From contig WION01000060.1 in assembly GCA_015039365.1 (NCBI GenBank), positions 149,976 through 213,975 on the forward strand: a DNA stretch of 64,000 bases, given 5' to 3'. The notes under the pieces are model-generated. The model was not told the DNA's origin. It was given only the letters and a program-made list of their open reading frames with translations, and searched no databases. Of this stretch, positions 57,830-64,000 are shown in pieces. Each line of letters opens with the position of its first letter. Position 1 is the first letter of the stretch. The DNA is from Amanita rubescens. Taxonomy: Eukaryota; Basidiomycota; Agaricomycetes; Agaricales; Amanitaceae. The translations under genes and the position numbers were made by a program.

Positions 57830-58532
57830 ATGCATCCCTTTGCATTTCTACTCTTCTTGCTGGCTATCGTCTGTAGCCATGCAAACGCTGACATGTCCAT
57901 GCGACATGACACTCCCTCAGTGCAGCTGAATGCCATTCCTGGCATGCTAAGGGCGCGAGCCGATGATACTTGCCCCTCCGGCAATAAAGATTGCGGTGCT
58001 GATGGATGTTGTCCGCTCTCGGATGGCGTATGTTGCACAGGTCAGGCCAAATGCTGTCCCACGGGTACCACATGTTTTTCAGATCGCTGTTGTGAAACGG
58101 GTACAGTACTCTGCGGTACTAAGATCTGCTGTCTCTCGAGCAGCGTATGTTGCGGCGATCGTTGCTGTCCCACGGGTACCACGTGTTTTTCAGATCGCTG
58201 TTGTGCCACGGGTACAGAACCCTGCGGTACTAGCGGCTGCTGTCCCTCGGACGGCGTATGTTGCGGCGATCATTGCTGTCCCTCCGGTACCGTATGCTGC
58301 GGTGATACCTGCTGCCCCGCGGGCGGTGTATGTTGCCCAGGCGGTAAATGCTGTCCCTCGGGCAACACATGTTGCTCAGATGGTAGTTGTTGCAGAGAGG
58401 GGTAAGTTTTCTTTCTTATTATTGGTAATAAATAGCTTACGCGTCTTTGATAGTTGGCACTGTGTCAAGTCGGTACTAAGTCTTGTGACTAACTGTTGCC
58501 CCGACCTCCTCCCTTGCAATATACTTCCCTAG
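57830..58532 (+). CDS. Secreted cysteine-rich repeat protein G3, granulin-like
   Basis: Exons 57830-58401 and 58454-58532 join to 651 nt, 216 aa. Signal peptide MHPFAFLLFLLAIVCSHANA and a propeptide ending AIPGMLRAR resemble G1 and G2. The mature part is almost entirely cysteine pairs at regular spacing (CCPTGTTCFSDRCC type), with more than 40 cysteines; a 37-residue unit is repeated. Exon 2 keeps a worn WHC...NCCPD version of the closing module. Spacing of CC pairs about every 6-12 residues suggests a rod of stacked disulfide-bonded hairpins, as in granulins. Likely secreted; function unknown. Confidence 0.78.
58052..58273 (+). repeat. 111-bp tandem repeat inside G3
   Basis: TGCTGTCCCACGGGTACCAC at 58052 recurs at 58163, and similarity runs for the whole 111-bp (37-codon) unit with a few substitutions, mostly changing amino acids in the second half. 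Further, more diverged units follow downstream. Confidence 0.85.
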
Positions 58533-59001
58533 TTTCGGTCCGGAAATACTCAAGGGACAGAATCCAAGGAAGCCTGTAGCGATGGAGAGGACCAGTAACC
58601 TTACGCTACAATATGTTTCAATTTGACTACCTTTTGACTTTCTTTGTATACCTCGTTGGTACGCGGAACTATGTACATTTCGGACGTGTTTTATCAATTG
58701 TAGTTAGTGTATGCATGGGGGAATAGTCGGTTATTATGATAGTCCAAGAACTGCAATGGAATGATTTGACGAAAGCCTTCCAAAGGTTGCGGGAATCTAG
58801 TGTCCCCTTTGTACGTTCACTCGGCTTCCTCCAGGAGAGAATGATGGGCGAGAACTACGAAGGATCAGAGCAATGTGACTGAATGAAGACGTTTGCCAAA
58901 ACAGTGTGGTAGGCGTCTAAACATATCCGAAAGAGGAATTGTTTGTCGAAAGAAGCAGGAATCGCCGCGTCAAACAGAACCAAACCTTGATCACTACCGC
59001 C

Positions 59002-60128
59002 ATGGGCAAGCTCAACATCGCACACCACAAATCTTACCACCCATATCGACGAGACAACATCGAGCGCGTAAGACGGGATGAAGAAGAAGCAAAACTAAAA
59101 GAAGCCCAAGAAGAGGGCCGAGTCATGCTAGCTGTACGTTAGCCCTCACCCCATATCTCTTCGAGCGCCCTGATACCGATACGTAAGGACTCTGAAGCCC
59201 GCTTAGGTCTTCTCCGACAACGGGCCAGTGTAGGTTCTGATCTGACTAAGAAGCAGAGCAGACGGCAGGAAGAACAGGAAGAGCAGCGGTTGCTTTCAGA
59301 GAGGACAAAGTTGGATGTGACCTCCAGTTCGGCCGCGCTTCCGACGACAAGTGGACATATCAACTTTTTTCCGGATTTGGAGCAAGTGGGTGTTGTACTT
59401 TGTATCCTGATGATATCGTATGGCTGATATATGCGCGTAGAGCGACTTCGTGGCGGCTATAGCGAAGAAGAAAGTGTCTGCTGTTTCGACGGACAAGGGT
59501 TTCCCTCTTGCTCCTTCAAAGAAGGATCTTCGACCGTGGTATTCCAGTAAGAAAGGCGAGTCAAGTACAGAAGACGACGACCAACGAGATAAAGAAAGTG
59601 CAGCGGAAAAACGGTGTGTTTGCTTCATTTGTGCGTTTCTATTGGATGCTCACATAAACCAGACTCCGAGATACAGCTCGGAAAACAGGCCATGACCCTC
59701 TAACATCCATTAACCATCAACTCTCTTCTCACAAGTCGTCGGGTACATCTTCATCATCTATCCAAGGATACGACCGGTTCAAAAGGCCTGAACTGCCTCA
59801 CCGTGCCAGATCTGCATCCAATTCTTCTTCTTCTTCTGCTGCTGCTGCCGACTCGAATAACAAACCTACGTCGGTAGAGGCTCGACTTGCTCGTGAATCC
59901 TCCGAGCGGGGACGGGCTCTAGCGCTCATCCGAAGACGAAAACGCGAGATGATGGGTAGTGAGACGCCCAGTACTACGCATGGCGGAATGGAAGGCGAGG
60001 GGTACGGTGATATATTCAATAAGAGAGAAGTGGAAGAAGCACGCAAAAGCAGGGAGAGAGGACATGTGTACTGGGACGAGAAGGAATCCGGGAGTCCTCG
60101 GAAGAGCTTGTCATCGAGACGATGGTAG
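59002..60128 (+). CDS. CIR_N-domain protein, LENG1-like
   Basis: Exons 59002-59133, 59188-59385, 59441-59613 and 59663-60128 join to 969 nt, 322 aa. The N-terminus MGKLNIAHHKSYHPYRRDN, followed by a charged helix VRRDEEEAKLKEAQEEGR, is the conserved CIR_N domain found in LENG1-like nuclear proteins and splicing-related factors. The middle has AIAKKKVSAVSTDKGFPLAPSKKDLRPWY, and the C-terminal half is Ser-rich then strongly basic with RRRKREMM. It is probably a nuclear protein linked to the spliceosome; that role is inference from the family. Splice phases and frame are consistent throughout. Confidence 0.85.
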
Positions 60129-60352
60129 GGTGAGATCGAGGGACGACTGATGACGGCAACTCTATATCCTTTTCGCAAATTCGGAAGCAAGACTAATCGT
60201 TTCTTCTCTTTCCCTGACGGTACAATAGCAACCACTCCAAATTTAATACTTTGTATTCTAACACTAGAAAAAAAAGAACAATGAAGGGTGTCATACCGAG
60301 ACTTGGGTTCAAATAAACTAGGTATAAATTAAGCCCGGCATATCTTCGTCTA

Positions 60353-62685
60353 TCACAGAACTGGGTATATCAAAGTCAAATTATTGAGAAGATTCATCTC
60401 ATTCGCCCTGAACGTATCACTCGTAACGGTTATAGGTACAAACCCATCCCAGAACGTCAACAAGGAACGCGACGAGGTTTCATACTGCGGCCAATTGTAA
60501 GATCCTTGCCCGTTGGGATTCAAATTGTTGGTGAAGCGTATGAGGTAATCTGCAAGTTCTCCACCGAAATAAATGTTCACGAGATCTGTTCCATGGAACT
60601 TAAAACAAATCGTTAAACAACGCTACATAAACTGACAATGATGGTTATGGTTACTTACCGAGCCGTAACCGGGTGTAGACTTCTTCCGTTTGCTCACTAA
60701 AAAAAGGGTCGATCGGTATTTGTGTATGCGACGGAAGGTAATGATCACACTTACAGAATGACCACATGTTTTGCCTACCAGAAAATTGGTTCAGGAGGAG
60801 ACGACGGGGACCGTGGAAGAGAAGGTCGCCTCCGAATGCGGCAGTTCTCTTAAATTGTGGCGTAAGGGCGTTCAAAACCTCCGTGTCGAATGGTGAACCC
60901 AGAGTGACGTTGGCAGGATATGCCTCTGCAAGCTGTTGGAATTGTGCGTCCGTAATGTTGGGGAAAACGATGGTTTTGATGTAGCTTTCAAATTGGGCAT
61001 CGGTCCTAAATTTCTGTCAAGTCAAGGACGCGCGAGCAACAAAAAAGGGGGAATAACTTACGTGACGTTTAGAGTCGGGGAGGCAAAGATTGTCCCTTCA
61101 TCATCGCAGTCGCCTGTAACAAACGATAAAATAAGGCCAGTTTAGGAAGTCGAAGTAATACAAACCTGCCACAATTGGAACGTTGGCCACCTGTCCGTTT
61201 AAAATCATTTGTTGCGGATTGTCTAAAAAGAAGACACCGTCCGTGTGGGGTGAAAACACCAACGATAACGACTTGAAAAGTGTTAACTATGGTCCTTCGT
61301 CGACTATGTGAAATGACACATACCTGATAAGTGAAAGCGCTAGGCATTTGGTTGAATACCGCTTGCAGTGCAGCATATGGTACTGAGCGTAGACAATTGA
61401 GAGTATCCGAAGCCGACGAGCAGTTAACTTGCTCAACGGTGTAATCGTAGTACACTTGCCCTTGTTCCAAAGGACCGACAGGCATAGGAAACCCTGACTG
61501 CAAGAATGCACCGCGGAACAAGTTCCCGGGATTGCCACCATTGTACAGCAGTTGCATCGAGGCAGAACTAGCACCGGCAGACTCGCCCCATCTTTAAAAA
61601 GTCTCGTCAGTGCGATGGACAAAGAGTTTATGATGGTAGTACATTATCACTTTTGATGGGTCTCCGCCAAAGTTTGAAATGTACTTCTGGACCCACTCAA
61701 GCGCGAATCGCTCTGTAGATTTCAGGTGAGATAAATACTCCAGAACCCGTGGAATGGTATACTCACGATCTTGCAAGCCCAGGTTACCAACGCCGGCCGC
61801 CCGTATTTCCGCGCTAGCCATGAATCCAAATCCAGATGCTCTATTCGATACGTGAGATGGTAGGAAAATTCGTCCATCTTTGTACGTACCGATAATTCAT
61901 GCTAACGTATATGATAGGCTCTCCGAGAGCAATCGAGCGTTCTACGATTGTGCTACCATTGTAGCTAGAGCTCTTATGTTAGTCGTGTTCCGGAACGACA
62001 TGCTCAATACATACGCTGATGAACCACCAAACTCAAACCCACCTTAAGATGATTGTGTAAGAAAGTTGATAATCACTGGGCATTTTATTTACCTCCGTAA
62101 ATCCACTGCAAGAAAATCAACATAGGTTAATTCACAGATTTGGGCGTACTCACGACAACAACGGGTAGGTTCGATTTTGATGTCGCTGTTGACGGTGTGA
62201 GGACGTTGACCGACAAACCTTTAAGTAATGATGATGTTATTATCGGACAATTGACTTTTTTCAACGAATCTGACTCACAATCTTCGCTGCTGTTGGTAGT
62301 TGTGCCTATGAGCGTGGAGAAGAGAAACATGGCGGCGGTCGGTCCCGTGCCAGCGATATTCAAGGACTGCCCTGGGCAGGAAGGACCATATTGCGTCGCG
62401 TCGTTTTTTCCACTGTATGCAGGAAGTACTTGAGGAAGACGGTAGCGGAGATTTCCCGTACTAAATATGAAGAGAATGATGAGCTACGAACGCATGGTCA
62501 TTCATGACTTACGGAGCCTGAGCGAACGGGATACCCAAAAACTGAGCGACGTTGCCATAAGTGGTACCTGTGAAGGTACCTTTATCGAGGGTAACGGTTG
62601 GTGCCTTTGGTGTTGGGTTTGCCGGGGATGCACATGCAAGTCCAGCAACGTGGATCGCTAGAACGAGCAAAGCTGGCAGATTCAT
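60353..62685 (-). CDS. Secreted type-B carboxylesterase/lipase
   Basis: Alpha/beta-hydrolase that cleaves carboxylic esters outside the cell. Fourteen exons join to 1647 nt, 548 aa: 62685-62513, 62460-62279, 62218-62154, 62105-62093, 62042-62015, 61970-61890, 61840-61767, 61712-61643, 61591-61324, 61271-61166, 61113-61062, 61005-60755, 60696-60659, 60598-60353. Signal peptide MNLPALLVLAIHVAGLACA. Landmarks are FLGIPFAQAP, SEDCLSVNVL, WIYGGGFEFG of the oxyanion hole, GESAGA with the catalytic Ser, a DEGT segment with the acid residue and FHGTDL with the His. Exon 4 is only 13 nt. All phases fit. A tandem relative lies just beyond at 63894. Confidence 0.92.
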
Positions 62686-63893
62686 TGTCGTCGTCCTACA
62701 TCCCCTGCGTGCCCTCTAGCCTATATAACAAGACTTCAGCCGGAACAGCACGTGAAGCAGTGTGAGGGGTATCATCTGTCTTCTTGATAGCTGATCGACA
62801 GGAATCAATCGGCAAACGCAGCCGGAATACGAGAATTATTTGTGAGCAAAGCATGAAAAATCTACCGCTCCTGGTCGTAAGTCGTTTGTACCTGTCAGTT
62901 CCGGGCGGAGCCCAAAGCGGAGGCAAAGTTTCACAGTGGAATGCTCAAAAGTGTTGCGCAAAAAAATTGACTCACGCGCGCTACAATCAGTTCGGATCTC
63001 TCCGTCTTGTTCAGAACTATCTTCCCGTAAAATTCTGAGGTGTTTTCTGGCGTTTTGAGGACATCAAAGTTTGATACAGAGTCGTGATGCCATGTGTAAG
63101 TATTTGAAATTCGTTGGCATCCCCGGTATTGCCAGGTGTCGCCTGACTCAGGATGCCAGATACCCGTGGACGCGTATGATGGATTCATGGAAGAACATTT
63201 ATTTTATCCAGCCCTCCGTGTACATGGACCTTGTCCTGCTCAGTAATACCCATCCTACAGCACGGACCAACACGGCATTGGCGATACTAGCGACAGTTCC
63301 ACTCCTGGAATCTGGAGACAGCCACGAAATTTTGATCAAATTGACCGTTGGCAAGTGGTAAGTACGCGACGACCCGCGTCTGCCATGACCCCCACTCGGT
63401 TGCTATACTTTCCATCTTGATACATCAACACTTTTTAAATGGGCATTGATCCGTGATCGGTGATACAATCAGTATATATACGGCGGACATCAAATATCGT
63501 GCAAAGATTACAGATTGAGGTATGATCGATAATGAGGTTAATTTCCTGACGCCTAACGCCAAGCTCGAAAGGATCTTCGGGTCAATCGCCTACTTTATCG
63601 CTCAAATTGCTTAGCCATCATACTCGGGCGGGACAGGCTCACCCAGGCAGTATGGCAATGGACGAGCTGAGAAACAAATGGCTCAGCTGAGGCCGCCTGA
63701 ATCGTGATAATATTCATCCATTATACGGAACAACGTGTTGGTAAGGTATGCAAGAGTATGCAAGCCGCTTCGGACGTTGACTATCAACACATACATCTCA
63801 CCCAGGGCGCACGAACGAGAAACCTCTCACAATCTGTTCCATTTGCCATATCCAGGTCCTATCATACCAAGTCTAGCACATCATCGCTGTACA
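62686..63893. other. Intergenic between tandem carboxylesterase genes
   Basis: Upstream region of the gene at 60353-62685, with a TATATAAC-like box on the minus strand near 62,720, and the 3' flank of the next esterase. No other gene recognised; a short sequence TATATATACGG occurs near 63,473. Confidence 0.45.
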
Positions 63894-64000
63894 TCATGGA
63901 AATGGGTGAGCTAACGACACGTTAATGAGGACGTTCATGGCATCCTGTCTGAATGTATCGCTTGTAATGGTTATGGGGATTAAACCATCCCAAAAAGTAA
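63894..64000 (-). CDS. Carboxylesterase, 3' end only (cut by window edge)
   Basis: Reading the minus strand from the window edge, the translation FWDGLIPITITSDTFRQDAM and the stop at 63894-63896 align with the last residues of the intact esterase (FWDGFVPITVTSDTFRANEM). It is the C-terminus of a second type-B carboxylesterase in tandem on the same strand. The rest of the gene lies outside the window, so its integrity cannot be judged. Confidence 0.8.
   Translation of the reverse strand, partial: TFWDGLIPITITSDTFRQDAMNVLINVSLAHPFP

Noticed and set aside
1..64000. CRISPR arrays, rRNA genes or telomere repeats
   Set aside because: No regularly spaced identical repeats, rRNA-like sequence or TTAGGG arrays were seen.

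Overview
The window is nuclear DNA from a filamentous basidiomycete, most likely an Agaricomycete; I cannot name the species. The signs are dense GT-AG introns of about 46-90 nt (many 50-55 nt), genes on both strands without operons, a basidiomycete-type CorA-like membrane protein, a fungal nitrate-assimilation cluster, and families of small secreted proteins. I derived the splice models by hand: each joined CDS stays in frame and its summed length is a multiple of three.

Layout. 1-5.3 kb: mostly non-coding, with one small three-exon hypothetical gene (3732-4366). 5.3-26.8 kb: nitrate-assimilation cluster. It has two tandem NRT2/CrnA-type nitrate transporter genes (minus strand), a nitrate reductase gene (plus) and an NAD(P)H nitrite reductase gene (plus). 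The nitrate reductase is split in its FAD domain by a full 8.49-kb Ty3/gypsy-like LTR retrotransposon (14142-22628). Its two LTRs differ at one of 487 bases, and a GCGT target duplication flanks it. The element has gag-protease and RT-RNase H-integrase frames joined by a likely -1 frameshift site, plus an antisense spliced gene for a Zn2Cys6-like protein between pol and the 3' LTR. Transport and nitrite reduction look intact, but this allele of nitrate reductase should be dead.

27-41.5 kb: accessory region. A family of small secreted proteins (at least six genes or near-genes plus two relics) shares a promoter, a signal-peptide exon, intron phases and usually a dibasic site, while the mature exons diverge strongly. 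Among the copies are an intact CorA-like gene with an apparent 2-nt exon, a HotDog thioesterase-like gene, and a broken fragment of that thioesterase that seems to have been copied with a family member.

41.5-53 kb: HSP10 (with a start-codon-only exon), a serine-rich disordered protein, a PPR-like mitochondrial protein, and a gene-poor stretch at 44.8-48.5 kb. 54.4-58.5 kb: three tandem genes for secreted, granulin-like cysteine-rich proteins with matching TATA boxes. 59-64 kb: a CIR_N/LENG1-like protein, an intact 14-exon secreted type-B carboxylesterase, and the 3' end of a second, tandem carboxylesterase cut by the window edge. I saw no tRNA, rRNA or CRISPR array.
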